Assembly (NCBI RefSeq): GCF_014646275.1
Contig: NZ_BMND01000023.1
Span: 1-64,000, forward strand
Reading direction: 5' to 3'
DNA from: Streptomyces kronopolitis
GTDB taxonomy: Bacteria > Actinomycetota > Actinomycetes > Streptomycetales > Streptomycetaceae
DNA length: 64,000 bases
The notes beneath the pieces are model-generated. The model saw only the letters and a program-made list of their open reading frames with translations. It was not told where the DNA came from and made no database searches. Below are positions 15,146 through 24,076 of this stretch, piece after piece; position 1 is the stretch's first letter, and the number at the start of each line of letters is the position of its first letter. The translations under genes were made by a program, and so were the position numbers.

Positions 15146-16915
15146 ATGTCCGAAGACAAGAACCGTGCCACCGCCGCCGCGCTCCTCCCACTCGTCGGCG
15201 GCGCCGGAAACGTCACCTCCGTCGACCACTGCATGACCCGGCTCCGGCTCGGCATCCGGGACCTCACCCTCGTCCAGGACGAAGCCCTCCGGGCGCTCCC
15301 GGCCGTGCTGGGCGTGGTCGAGGACGACACGTACCAGATCGTGCTGGGCCCGGGGACCGTCGCCCGGGTCACCCCCGAGTTCGCCCGCCTGGTGGAGCTG
15401 CACCGCGCCGGACCACCGTCCGCCGAACCGGCCACCACAGAACCGGCGGCCACCGAACCGGCCAGCGTCCCCTCGGCCGCACGGGAGACCGCCGCCGCGC
15501 CCCGACCCGCCGCCCCGGCCACGTCACCGGACCCCGCCGCCACTCCCACCACAGCCGACGCGCTCGCCGCCCAGGGCGCCGCCCTGAAGTCCCGGCAGAA
15601 GTCCCGGAACGCCACGCCCACGAAGCTGTTCCTGCGCCGGATCGCGCAGGTCTTCGTGCCGCTGATCCCGGCCCTGATCGGCTGCGGCATCGTCGCCGGC
15701 ATCAACGGCCTGCTGACCAACCTCGGCTGGCTGCCGTCCCTCGTCCCGGCGCTCGCCGCCATCTCCTCCGGCTTCATGTCCCTCATCGCCGTCTTCGTCG
15801 GCTTCCACACCGCCAAGGAGTTCGGCGGCACTCCGATCCTCGGCGGCGCGGTCGCCGCGATCATCGTCTTCCCGGGCGTCACCCATGTCACGGCCTTCGG
15901 CCAGCAGCTCGCCCCGGGCCAGGGCGGGGTGCTCGGCGCGCTGGGCGCGGCCCTGCTCGCCGTCCGGGTGGAGAAGATGTGCCGCGACGGGATCCCCCTC
16001 GGCCGGGGGCCGTCGCGAGTCCGGCTGCGGATCCCCGAGGCGCTGGACGTCCTGGTCACCCCCACCCTGACGGTGCTGGTCACCGGCCTGGTCACGCTCT
16101 TCGGCCTGATGTACGCGGCGGGTGCGGTCGCCACCGCCACCGGCACCGCCGCCACCTGGCTGCTGGCCCACGGCGGCGCGCTGGCCGGCTTCGTCCTGGG
16201 CGGCCTGTTCCTCCCCCTCGTGATGCTGGGCCTCCACCAGGCCCTCATCCCGATCCACACCACCCTCATTGAGCAGCAGGGCTACACGGTCCTGCTCCCG
16301 ATCCTCGCCATGGCCGGGGCGGGCCAGGTCGGCGCCGCCATCGCCGTCTACCTCCGTCTCCCCCACAACCGCTCGATCCGTACGACCATCAAGTCCGCCC
16401 TCCCCGCGGGCTTCCTGGGCGTCGGCGAGCCGCTGATCTACGGCGTCTCGCTCCCGCTGGGCCGCCCCTTCATCACCGCCTGCATCGGCGGCGCGTTCGG
16501 CGGCGGCTTCATCGGCCTGTGCAACCAACTCGGCGACACCGTCGGCTCCACCGCCATCGGCCCCTCGGGCTGGGCCCTGTTCCCCCTGGTCAAGGGCAAC
16601 CAGAGCATCGCCACCACCCTCGTCGTCTACGCCCTGGGCCTGCTCGCCGGCTATCTCGCCGGCTTCCTCGCCACCTACTTCTTCGGCTTCAGCAAACAGA
16701 TGCGGGAAGACCTGAACACCGACCCGCTCCCCACCACCGCCCCCAACCCGGCCCACCACACGAGCACGCACCCCACCGACGCCACGGCCACCACGGACCC
16801 CACGGGCACCACCACCGCCGACCCCGACCCAGCTCCAGCTCCAGCCCCAACCCCGGCCCCGGCCCCGGCCCCGGCCCCGGCAAGGAACAGCCCCACCACC
16901 GTCAGCCCCTCCTGA
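15146..16915 (+). CDS. murP: PTS EIIBC permease, probable N-acetylmuramate transporter MurP
   Basis: A 589-residue glucose/sucrose-superfamily PTS protein. The EIIB domain (about 1-90) carries the phosphorylation cysteine Cys29 in HCMTRLRL. A Pro/Thr-rich linker (about 95-135) leads to an EIIC membrane domain (about 150-515). The tail after about residue 525 is a repetitive Pro/Ala/Thr stretch. There is no EIIA domain, so phosphate must come from an EIIA encoded elsewhere (Crr in Streptomyces). Substrate assignment rests on the murQ/RpiR neighbours. The long low-complexity tail is unusual for the family and could vary between strains. Confidence 0.8.
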   Translation: MSEDKNRATAAALLPLVGGAGNVTSVDHCMTRLRLGIRDLTLVQDEALRALPAVLGVVEDDTYQIVLGPGTVARVTPEFARLVELHRAGPPSAEPATTEPAATEPASVPSAARETAAAPRPAAPATSPDPAATPTTADALAAQGAALKSRQKSRNATPTKLFLRRIAQVFVPLIPALIGCGIVAGINGLLTNLGWLPSLVPALAAISSGFMSLIAVFVGFHTAKEFGGTPILGGAVAAIIVFPGVTHVTAFGQQLAPGQGGVLGALGAALLAVRVEKMCRDGIPLGRGPSRVRLRIPEALDVLVTPTLTVLVTGLVTLFGLMYAAGAVATATGTAATWLLAHGGALAGFVLGGLFLPLVMLGLHQALIPIHTTLIEQQGYTVLLPILAMAGAGQVGAAIAVYLRLPHNRSIRTTIKSALPAGFLGVGEPLIYGVSLPLGRPFITACIGGAFGGGFIGLCNQLGDTVGSTAIGPSGWALFPLVKGNQSIATTLVVYALGLLAGYLAGFLATYFFGFSKQMREDLNTDPLPTTAPNPAHHTSTHPTDATATTDPTGTTTADPDPAPAPAPTPAPAPAPAPARNSPTTVSPS

Positions 16916-16987
16916 GCCCACAGCGCGAGCCGCCGGACCACCGCACCGCGTCAGCCCCTCCTGAGAGCACACCGAGCGAGCCGCCGG
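16901..16987. repeat. Imperfect ~50-bp duplication at the murP 3' end
   Basis: The 16 bases spanning the murP stop (GTCAGCCCCTCCTGAG, 16901-16916) recur exactly at 16950-16965. The following GCGAGCCGCCGG (16925-16936) recurs at 16976-16987. The copies are offset by 49-51 bases, indicating a recent tandem duplication of the end of the gene. Confidence 0.7.
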
Positions 16988-17123
16988 CCCCGAGCGGCGA
17001 GCCGCCGCCCCCACACCGCTGTCGACCACCGCCCCCGTCGGACCGCCCCCGCCGCCCCCGGCCCCCCACACCTCACTCGCGGACAGCCACCCCCCTGTCG
17101 GACCGCCGCACTAGGGTCGCCGC

Positions 17124-17447
17124 ATGCTGATCCGATTACGCCGTCCCTGGCGCGCCAGGCTGGTCGTGGCGCTCACCGCCCTCGTACTGGCCGCCGCCGG
17201 AGTGGCACTGATCCTGCGCGGCGAGGCACCGTCCTCCTACCCGCCGCTGCCCCACCCGTCCTGGGCGCCCCGCTCGAACCATTTCGTCTACGTCATCACC
17301 ATGGACCGCGACGCCCCGCCCGCACCGGCCACCCTCTGCGGCGCCGTCCTGCTGTCCGTGGCGGGCGCACTGTGCCTCACCGGCTGCCTGATCATCCGCC
17401 GCCGGCAGCGACCCACCGGGCCCACCGGGCAGCAGCCCATCGGGTAG
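17124..17447 (+). CDS. Small two-helix membrane protein with a TTA codon
   Basis: A 107-residue protein with two predicted transmembrane helices (about 11-30 and 69-90). An extracytoplasmic loop of about 35 residues contains Tyr/Pro/Trp-rich sequence, and the tail is RRRQ followed by TGPTGQQ. Leu5 is encoded by TTA (17136-17138), so translation should depend on the bldA tRNA. ATG start with AGGGT about eight bases upstream. Not recognised; convergent with groEL2. Confidence 0.6.
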   Translation: MLIRLRRPWRARLVVALTALVLAAAGVALILRGEAPSSYPPLPHPSWAPRSNHFVYVITMDRDAPPAPATLCGAVLLSVAGALCLTGCLIIRRRQRPTGPTGQQPIG

Positions 17448-17522
17448 CGACCCACCGGCCAGCGGCCCGCCAAGCAGCAGCCCACCAGGTAGCGCCGGTC
17501 GTTCCCCCCGCAAAACGCCGCC

Positions 17523-17556
17523 GGGGCGGCACCCCCTGGGAGGAGGGTGCCGCCCC
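17523..17556. terminator. Hairpin downstream of groEL2
   Basis: Perfect 12-bp arms GGGGCGGCACCC (17523-17534) and GGGTGCCGCCCC (17545-17556) with a 10-base loop, about 50 bases past the groEL2 stop codon. It can also serve the convergent small membrane protein gene. Confidence 0.75.
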
Positions 17557-17608
17557 GACGTACGTCTGGACGTGCGGTCCGGGAGGACCGGCGACTGATC
17601 CGCGAGGA

Positions 17609-19234
<1,626 letters not shown>

Positions 19235-19399
19235 GTGAAGTGGTCCTCCCGGACTAATGGGGTCTCCCCTGCTCGAACGCAGTTGAGAGCGTGGGGAAGG
19301 ATTGCTCCGGACCGCGCTGGCGCCCGCGACGGACGACCTGCAGAACCCTGGTGGTTCCCTGCCCCACCCGGCCTGCGGGCCTCACCGACCCGGTCCTTC

Positions 19400-19426
19400 G
19401 TAGCACTCTCACTCGGAGAGTGCTAA
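19400..19426 (-). promoter_or_regulatory. CIRCE element 1 (HrcA operator), promoter-distal
   Basis: Halves gTAGCACTC (19400-19408) and GAGTGCTAA (19418-19426) with the canonical 9-base spacer; one mismatch to the consensus TTAGCACTC-N9-GAGTGCTAA. Lies around or just after the expected transcription start. Confidence 0.95.
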
Positions 19427-19432
19427 CGCCAA

Positions 19433-19461
19433 TGATTAGCACTCGCGGGGTGCGAGTGCAA
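19433..19461 (-). promoter_or_regulatory. groEL2 promoter
   Basis: Read on the minus strand, TTGCAC (19456-19461) and TAATCA (19433-19438) are separated by 17 bases. The elements lie inside CIRCE 2, so HrcA binding would block RNA polymerase directly. Confidence 0.6.
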
Positions 19462-19462
19462 G
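19436..19462 (-). promoter_or_regulatory. CIRCE element 2 (HrcA operator)
   Basis: Halves TTAGCACTC (19436-19444) and GAGTGCaAg (19454-19462) with a 9-base spacer. The left half is perfect, the right half has two mismatches. Confidence 0.9.
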
Positions 19463-19499
19463 CGCCCATCGAGGGGTGACCCCCTGCGGGGCGGACAGC

Positions 19500-19536
19500 A
19501 GAAGGCCCGCACCCCCAAGGGGCACGGGCCTTCTTC
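19500..19536 (-). terminator. Terminator of the cold-shock gene
   Basis: GAAGGCCCG...CGGGCCTTC arms flank a GC-rich loop directly after the csp stop. On the minus strand it ends in a pyrimidine-rich tail. Confidence 0.7.
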
Positions 19537-19557
19537 GCGCAGCAGTCGGTCGGCGCC

Positions 19558-19761
19558 TCAGCCGGCCACCCGGACCATGTCCGCCTGCGGCCCCTTCTGG
19601 CCCTGCGAGATCTCGAACTCGACCCGCTGGCCCTCCTCAAGGGTGCGGTAGCCGTCCATCTGGATCGCGCTGTAGTGGACGAAAACATCCGCACCACCGT
19701 CGACCGCGATGAAGCCGTACCCCTTCTCCGCGTTGAACCACTTGACGGTGCCCTGAGCCAT
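19558..19761 (-). CDS. CspA/ScoF-family cold-shock protein
   Basis: A 67-residue single-domain cold-shock protein. RNA-binding motifs RNP1 (KGYGFI) and RNP2 (VFVHY) are intact in MAQGTVKWFNAEKGYGFI and ADVFVHYSAI. These proteins bind single-stranded nucleic acid and act as RNA chaperones. Full length for the family. The long upstream region has no other gene, so a long structured leader is likely, as in other csp genes. Confidence 0.95.
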   Translation of the reverse strand: MAQGTVKWFNAEKGYGFIAVDGGADVFVHYSAIQMDGYRTLEEGQRVEFEISQGQKGPQADMVRVAG

Positions 19762-20079
19762 GCCTAACTCCCCTATTACTGGCCCTTGCGCAGGACCGCA
19801 CTTCGCGGACCCGGGTCAGACCTCACCCCGCGAAAGGCCCGTGGGGTGTGCGCCGGAACGCGTCGACCGCCGCTGAATGTATCTGCACAGATGCCCAGAG
19901 CAACAGGTCAATCGGACGAGAAATCTGGGGCCGGAGAATCGGCAATTTAAGGTGAAATCCCAGTTCTTCGGGGCAAGTCGGGCCGGGCGTAGCACACATA
20001 AGCGACAAAAGCTGCTCACACTTTGAGCACAACTGGTCGCTGTTTCCTCTGCGTTCGACACGCGCACGGTGATATCCGG

Positions 20080-20107
20080 AAGGGGATCACCCCAATGGTA
20101 TCCCCTT
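20080..20107 (-). repeat. Hairpin AAGGGGAT / ATCCCCTT
   Basis: Eight-base arms at 20080-20087 and 20100-20107 with a 12-base loop, just beyond the strong terminator of the CysO-like gene. It may be a second terminator or an operator for csp. Confidence 0.4.
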
Positions 20108-20117
20108 TCACAACATG

Positions 20118-20155
20118 GAATTGCCCCGTCCGCTTTCTGGCGGACGGGGCAATTC
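20118..20155 (-). terminator. Strong terminator of the thrC/CysO-like transcript
   Basis: A perfect 16-bp stem (20118-20133 with 20140-20155) with a six-base loop, 30 bases after the stop codon of the CysO-like gene. Confidence 0.85.
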
Positions 20156-20184
20156 CGGTCAAGCAGGGGAAGAGTTGGCGCAAA

Positions 20185-20463
20185 TCAGCAGCCGCCGGCG
20201 ACCGCCGGAATGATCGAGATGCCCGCGCCGTCGGGGGTCGGCGTCTCCAGGCCCTGCTCGAAGCGCACGTCGTCGTCGTTGACGTAGACGTTCACGAAGC
20301 GGCGCAGCTTGCCGGCGTCGTCCAGCACACGGGCCGCGATGCCCTGGTGGTTGCGCTCCAGGTCGCTGATCACCTCGGAGAGGGTCGCGCCCTCGGCGGG
20401 GACCTCGGCCTGGCCGCCGGTGTAGGTGCGGAGGATGGTGGGGATGCGGACCTTGACGCTCAT
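20185..20463 (-). CDS. MoaD/ThiS-family sulfur carrier, CysO-like, ending GGC
   Basis: A 92-residue ubiquitin-fold protein. It aligns by eye along its whole length with mycobacterial CysO: IPTILRTYTGGQ near the start, RRFVNVYVNDDDVRF in the middle, and PAVAGG at the end. The mature C-terminal Gly-Gly of these carriers is activated as thiocarboxylate. Here one extra Cys follows the Gly-Gly, so a peptidase would have to remove it, or the thiocarboxylate cycle is arrested as a CysO-cysteine-like form. It lies 74 bases after thrC on the same strand, and transcription ends at a strong hairpin. The exact pathway (cysteine or other sulfur transfer) is not proven. Confidence 0.85.
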   Translation of the reverse strand: MSVKVRIPTILRTYTGGQAEVPAEGATLSEVISDLERNHQGIAARVLDDAGKLRRFVNVYVNDDDVRFEQGLETPTPDGAGISIIPAVAGGC

Positions 20464-20537
20464 GGTTCTGCCTTCCGGTGGTGCGGTGTACGAGTGCGGG
20501 GCCGGGCGCGGTGCCCGTCCGGGGAGGGCCCTCGGCC

Positions 20538-21821
20538 TCAGCCGGCCAGGCCGGCCGCGCGGAACGCGTCCAGGTCCGGGCGGATCGTGGCCGTGGGCCC
20601 GGAGGTGGGCGCCACCGCGTCCAGGGTCTTGAGGCCGTCACCGGTGTTGAGGACGACGGTGGTCAGGGACGGGTCGAGCAGCCCCTCCTCGATCAACTTC
20701 TTGGTCACGCCGACGGTCACGCCGCCCGCGGTCTCCGCGAAGATCCCCTCCGTGCGGGCCAGCAGCTTGATCGCGTCCACGACCTGCTCGTCGTTGACGT
20801 CGTCGACCGCGCCGCCCGTGCGCCGGGCGATGTCGAGCACGTACGGGCCGTCCGCCGGGTTGCCGATGGCCAGCGACTTGGCGATGGTCTTCGGCTTCTG
20901 CGGGCGCACCACGTCGTGCCCGGCCTTGAAGGCCGTGGAGACCGGCGAGCAGCCCTCCGCCTGGGCGCCGAAGATCTTGTACGGCTTGTCCTCGACCAGG
21001 CCGAGGGCGATCAGCTCCTTGAGCCCCTTGTCGATCTTCGTCAGCTGCGAGCCGGACGCGATCGGGATGACGATCTGGTCCGGGAGCCGCCAGCCGAGCT
21101 GCTCGCAGATCTCGTAGGCGAGGGTCTTGGAACCCTCGCCGTAGTAGGGGCGCAGGTTGACGTTGACGAAGCCCCAGCCCTCGCCCAGCGGGTCGCCGAT
21201 CAGCTCCGAGCAGAAGCGGTTGACGTCGTCGTAGTTGCCCTCGATGCCGACCAGGTCGCCGCCGTAGACCGCGGCCATGACGACCTTGCCGGCCTCCAGG
21301 TCGTGCGGGATGAAGACGCAGGACTTGAAACCGGCGCGGCGGGCCGCGGCGCCGACCGCGCCGGCGAGGTTGCCGGTCGAGGAGCAGGACAGGGTGGTGA
21401 AGCCGAAGGCGCGGGCGGCCTCGACGGCGATCGCCACGACGCGGTCCTTGAAGGAGTGCGTCGGGTTCCCGGAGTCGTCCTTGACGTACAGCCCGCCGGT
21501 GACGCCCAGCTCGGCGGCGAGGCGGTCGGCCTTGACGAGCTTGGTGAAGCCGGGGTTGAGGTTGGGCTTGTCGGCCACGTCGGTGGGGACGGGCAGCAGC
21601 GGGGCGTAGCGCCAGATGTTGTCCGGCCCGGCCTCGATCTGCTTCCGCAGGCCCTCGGGGTCACCGCTCGGCAGGTCGTAGGCGACTTCGAGCGGCCCGA
21701 AACATTCCTGGCACGCGAAGATCGGGCCGAGCGCGAAACGCTGTCCGCACTCGCGGCAGGACAGTGCCGCGGCGGGGCCCAGAGCGACGGTGGGGGTGTT
21801 TTCGGTGACTTGCACAGCCAT
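20538..21821 (-). CDS. thrC: Threonine synthase
   Basis: A 427-residue PLP enzyme converting O-phosphohomoserine to threonine. An N-terminal zinc-ribbon-like segment has CRECGQRF and CQECF (Cys22, 25, 37, 40). The PLP lysine lies in SGNPTHSFKDR (Lys125). The glycine-rich phosphate loop is SCSSTGNLAGA. The start at MAVQVTEN is chosen because GGAGAAAGG lies 11 bases upstream; an apparent upstream ATG falls inside the SAM-I riboswitch. Translation should therefore be controlled by S-adenosylmethionine. Confidence 0.95.
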   Translation of the reverse strand: MAVQVTENTPTVALGPAAALSCRECGQRFALGPIFACQECFGPLEVAYDLPSGDPEGLRKQIEAGPDNIWRYAPLLPVPTDVADKPNLNPGFTKLVKADRLAAELGVTGGLYVKDDSGNPTHSFKDRVVAIAVEAARAFGFTTLSCSSTGNLAGAVGAAARRAGFKSCVFIPHDLEAGKVVMAAVYGGDLVGIEGNYDDVNRFCSELIGDPLGEGWGFVNVNLRPYYGEGSKTLAYEICEQLGWRLPDQIVIPIASGSQLTKIDKGLKELIALGLVEDKPYKIFGAQAEGCSPVSTAFKAGHDVVRPQKPKTIAKSLAIGNPADGPYVLDIARRTGGAVDDVNDEQVVDAIKLLARTEGIFAETAGGVTVGVTKKLIEEGLLDPSLTTVVLNTGDGLKTLDAVAPTSGPTATIRPDLDAFRAAGLAG

Positions 21822-21840
21822 GGAGGCGAGGCCCTTTCTC

Positions 21841-22000
21841 CTCATCTTCCTCGCGGCGAATCTCGCCACGAGACGGATTTGGCACCTTCCCTAGCCGGGA
21901 GCCTCGCGCGCGGGACGCCATCGAGCGTCCTTGCGGCAAGACCGGCTGGAGGGTTGCCGGGGCTTCAACGGGCCGTATCCCTCTGCCCCTCTGGATGAGC
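21841..22000 (-). ncRNA. SAM-I (S-box) riboswitch of thrC
   Basis: Read on the minus strand, the aptamer has all S-box landmarks in order. The P1 5' strand CTCATC is at 21994-21999. CAGAGGGGCAGAGGGA and GGCCCGTTGAAGCCC (pseudoknot/P2) come next, then the kink-turn GGCAACC, the AAGGTGCCAAATCC block and a 3' GAAGATGAG closing P1 at 21841-21846. P1's 3' strand runs directly into GGAGAAAGG, the thrC ribosome binding site. No independent terminator separates them, so control is probably translational. SAM is the expected ligand from family knowledge. Confidence 0.92.
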
Positions 22001-22170
22001 GGTATGGCACTGGGCCGAAACCCAGGCGTTTGTGGCGCAGACCCCGACATGCGACGGTCATCCGCGTTGTTCAAGACTGTAACCGACGGCGCTGACTGTT
22101 GAGATAGTCGTCCGAACCGCGAGATGGATCACACAGGCCGCCCTCCGGCGGCGACCGAGGAGTCGTAGAC
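22001..22170. other. Divergent thrC / gpgS control region
   Basis: No gene. It must hold the promoters for the riboswitch leader (minus) and gpgS (plus). AT-rich GTTGTTCAAGACTGTAA lies near 22067-22083, but I cannot assign promoter elements firmly. Confidence 0.35.
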
Positions 22171-23148
22171 GTGCTGGAAGAGGTGGAGCGCTGGCTGGGC
22201 GCCCGGTCCTGGTCCGCCGCGGATCGCCCGCTGGAGCAGCTGCTGGAGGCCAAGCGCCTCACGGGCCGGACGGTCAGCGTCGTGCTGCCCGCGCTCGACG
22301 AGGAGGCCACGGTCGGCGCGATCGTGGCCACGATCCGTGACGCCCTGATGACGGACGCGCTGCCGCTCGTGGACGAGCTGGTGGTGCTGGACTCCGGCTC
22401 CACCGACCGCACCGCCGAGGTCGCGGCGGCCGCCGGCGCCCGGGTGGTGCACCGCGACAGCGTCCTGCCGCGGCTGCCCGCCGTCCCCGGCAAGGGCGAG
22501 GTGCTGTGGCGCTCCCTGCTGGCCACCACCGGCGACATCATCTGCTTCATCGACGCCGACCTGCGCGAGTTCTCGGCCACCTTCGTCTCCGGGATCGTCG
22601 GCCCGCTGCTGACCGACCCGGACCTCCAGTTCGTCAAGGCGATGTACGACCGCCCGCTGGAGACCGGCCCGGACCGCACCGGCACGGACGGCACCGGCGC
22701 GGGCCAGGGCGGCCGGGTCACCGAGCTGGTCGCCCGCCCGCTCCTCAACCTCCACTGGCCCCAGCTGGCCGGCTTCGTCCAGCCCCTCGGCGGCGAGTAC
22801 GCGGCCCGCCGCTCCCTGCTGGAACGCCTCCCCTTCCCCGTCGGCTACGGCGTCGAGCTCGGCCTGCTCGTCGACGCCCTGCACACCGTCGGCCTCGACG
22901 CCCTGGCCCAGGTCGACGTGGGCGTCCGCAAACACCGCCACCAGGACGGCCAGGCCCTGGGCCGGATGGCCGCCGCCATCTACCGCACCGCCCAACTCCG
23001 CCTGACCCGCGGCCACTTGGTACGCCCCCGCCTCACCCAGTTCGACCGCGGCGAACACGGCTTCGTCCCCCGCACCACCGACGTGGACACCGAGGAACGC
23101 CCCCCGATGACCGACATCCCGGAGTACACGGCCCGCCGAGCGGCGTGA
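22171..23148 (+). CDS. gpgS: Glucosyl-3-phosphoglycerate synthase
   Basis: A 325-residue GT-A glycosyltransferase of family GT81. The N-terminal block TVSVVLPALDEEATVGAIV leads to the nucleotide-sugar/metal motif DADL (Asp128-Asp130). GKGEVLWRSL, FVQPLGGEYAARR and the C-terminal GYGVELGLLVDA match the family. It makes glucosyl-3-phosphoglycerate from NDP-glucose and 3-phosphoglycerate, the first step to glucosylglycerate, a solute and polysaccharide precursor in actinobacteria. The GTG start has GAGGAG nine bases upstream. Residues 168-187 are a Gly/Thr-rich insert. Confidence 0.9.
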   Translation: MLEEVERWLGARSWSAADRPLEQLLEAKRLTGRTVSVVLPALDEEATVGAIVATIRDALMTDALPLVDELVVLDSGSTDRTAEVAAAAGARVVHRDSVLPRLPAVPGKGEVLWRSLLATTGDIICFIDADLREFSATFVSGIVGPLLTDPDLQFVKAMYDRPLETGPDRTGTDGTGAGQGGRVTELVARPLLNLHWPQLAGFVQPLGGEYAARRSLLERLPFPVGYGVELGLLVDALHTVGLDALAQVDVGVRKHRHQDGQALGRMAAAIYRTAQLRLTRGHLVRPRLTQFDRGEHGFVPRTTDVDTEERPPMTDIPEYTARRAA

Positions 23149-23152
23149 GGGG

Positions 23153-23908
23153 TCACGCGTCGACGTCGTACTCCAGCACATAGGCCGACGAGTCCAGGAT
23201 CATCTCGTTGACCTCCACGATGCGCCCGTCCGCGGTGACAGCCGTGCGGCTGATCAGGATGACGGGCGTGCCCGCCGGAAGGCGCAGCCGGTCGGCCTCC
23301 TCCGGCGCGGGCATCCGCGAGCGCACCTCTTCACGGAACCGGGCCGGAGCCGCGCCCAGCTCGGCGAGCCGGGCGTACACGCCGCCAGGACCGGTGTCGG
23401 GCCGCGTGATCGCCGAGTTCGCGACGAGGCCGGCGGGGAGGTAGGAGGTGGACAGCAGCACCGGCTTGCCGTCGAGCACGAACCGGCGCCGCCGCACGAT
23501 GACCGCGTCGCCGGGCGGGAGATCCAGCCGTGCCGCGACGGCGTCCGCCACCGGCTCCTCGCCGACGGAGACCTCGTCGACCACCAGCTCACGGTCCGGG
23601 ACATCGGCCGCCCAGACCGACCGCCCTTCGCCCCACTGCTCCCGGGCCAGGCGCGGCACGCTGCGACGGCGGATCGGCTGGAAGTCCCGCACGAAGACTC
23701 CGGCGCCCTTGCGCGCCTCGGCGAGCCCCTCGGAGGTGAGCACGCCCAGCGCCTGACGAGCCGTCATTCGCGCCACGCCGTGCCGGGCCATCAGCTCGTT
23801 CTCCCCGGGCAGCCGGTCACCGGGCCCGAACTCCCCCGCCGCGACCGCCCGCTTCAGCGCGTCGGCGATCCGGCGGTACTTGGGCGACGGGCTCTCCTGT
23901 GCGGCCAT
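23153..23908 (-). CDS. GntR/HutC-family transcriptional regulator
   Basis: A 251-residue regulator with an N-terminal winged helix (SPKYRRIADALKRAVAAGEFGPGDRLPGENELMARHGVARMTARQAL, about 8-55). A C-terminal UTRA ligand-binding domain ends in VNEMILDSSAYVLEYDVDA. The start at MAAQESPS follows GGAGG by 11 bases. The effector is unknown. The gene is divergent from a 115-residue gene, and three TCTAGA-type palindromes lie between them, so it probably represses both. Confidence 0.85.
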   Translation of the reverse strand: MAAQESPSPKYRRIADALKRAVAAGEFGPGDRLPGENELMARHGVARMTARQALGVLTSEGLAEARKGAGVFVRDFQPIRRRSVPRLAREQWGEGRSVWAADVPDRELVVDEVSVGEEPVADAVAARLDLPPGDAVIVRRRRFVLDGKPVLLSTSYLPAGLVANSAITRPDTGPGGVYARLAELGAAPARFREEVRSRMPAPEEADRLRLPAGTPVILISRTAVTADGRIVEVNEMILDSSAYVLEYDVDA

Positions 23909-23928
23909 GACGACGCATCCCTCCTGGC

Positions 23929-23951
23929 GATCTCTGGACATCCTAGAGATC
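23929..23951. promoter_or_regulatory. GntR operator candidate a
   Basis: GATCTCT-ggacatcct-AGAGATC, perfect seven-base inverted arms with a nine-base spacer, 21 bases upstream of the GntR gene start. A likely autoregulatory site. Confidence 0.55.
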
Positions 23952-23990
23952 TGTTCGAGTACCGCGGCGCCTCCCTGCCGCCCAACCACT

Positions 23991-24013
23991 CAACTTCTCT
24001 AGAGATGCAATTG
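23991..24013. promoter_or_regulatory. GntR operator candidate b
   Basis: CAACTTCTCTAGAGATG contains the palindrome TCTCTAGAGA. It shares 13 bases (CAACTTCTCTAGA) with candidate c, and abuts a TTGACG hexamer (24011-24016) that may be the -35 of the 115-aa gene. Confidence 0.55.
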
Positions 24014-24048
24014 ACGCTATGCGTTCACTTCGCTTCAATGGGTAGCGG

Positions 24049-24070
24049 CCAACTTCTCTAGACAACTGGA
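24049..24070. promoter_or_regulatory. GntR operator candidate c
   Basis: CCAACTTCTCTAGACAACTGG with a central TCTAGA, 59 bases from candidate b and ending seven bases before the ATG of the 115-aa gene. Resembles GntR-family TCTAGA-centred operators. Confidence 0.55.
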
Positions 24071-24076
24071 GTCGCC

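Larger units (their letters stand above)
19235..19557. other. groEL2 leader and csp terminator region
   Basis: No gene. From the groEL2 side it holds a leader of about 190 bases, two CIRCE elements, a promoter inside the distal CIRCE, and then the terminator of the cold-shock gene. Confidence 0.7.
19762..20184. other. csp leader region and hairpins
   Basis: About 420 bases between csp and the CysO-like gene, all read on the minus strand. It contains two hairpins (20080-20107 and 20118-20155) and a relatively AT-rich stretch around 19880-20060 suitable for the csp promoter and leader. An 83-codon open frame here has no homolog-like features and is not called. Confidence 0.5.

Noticed and set aside
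19816..20067. An 83-codon frame upstream of the cold-shock gene
   Set aside because: Lies in the expected leader of csp, lacks a ribosome binding site and has atypical composition.
21822..21869. Upstream ATG at 21869 as the start of thrC
   Set aside because: It lies within the SAM-I riboswitch; the ATG at 21821 has the ribosome binding site and begins typical ThrC sequence.
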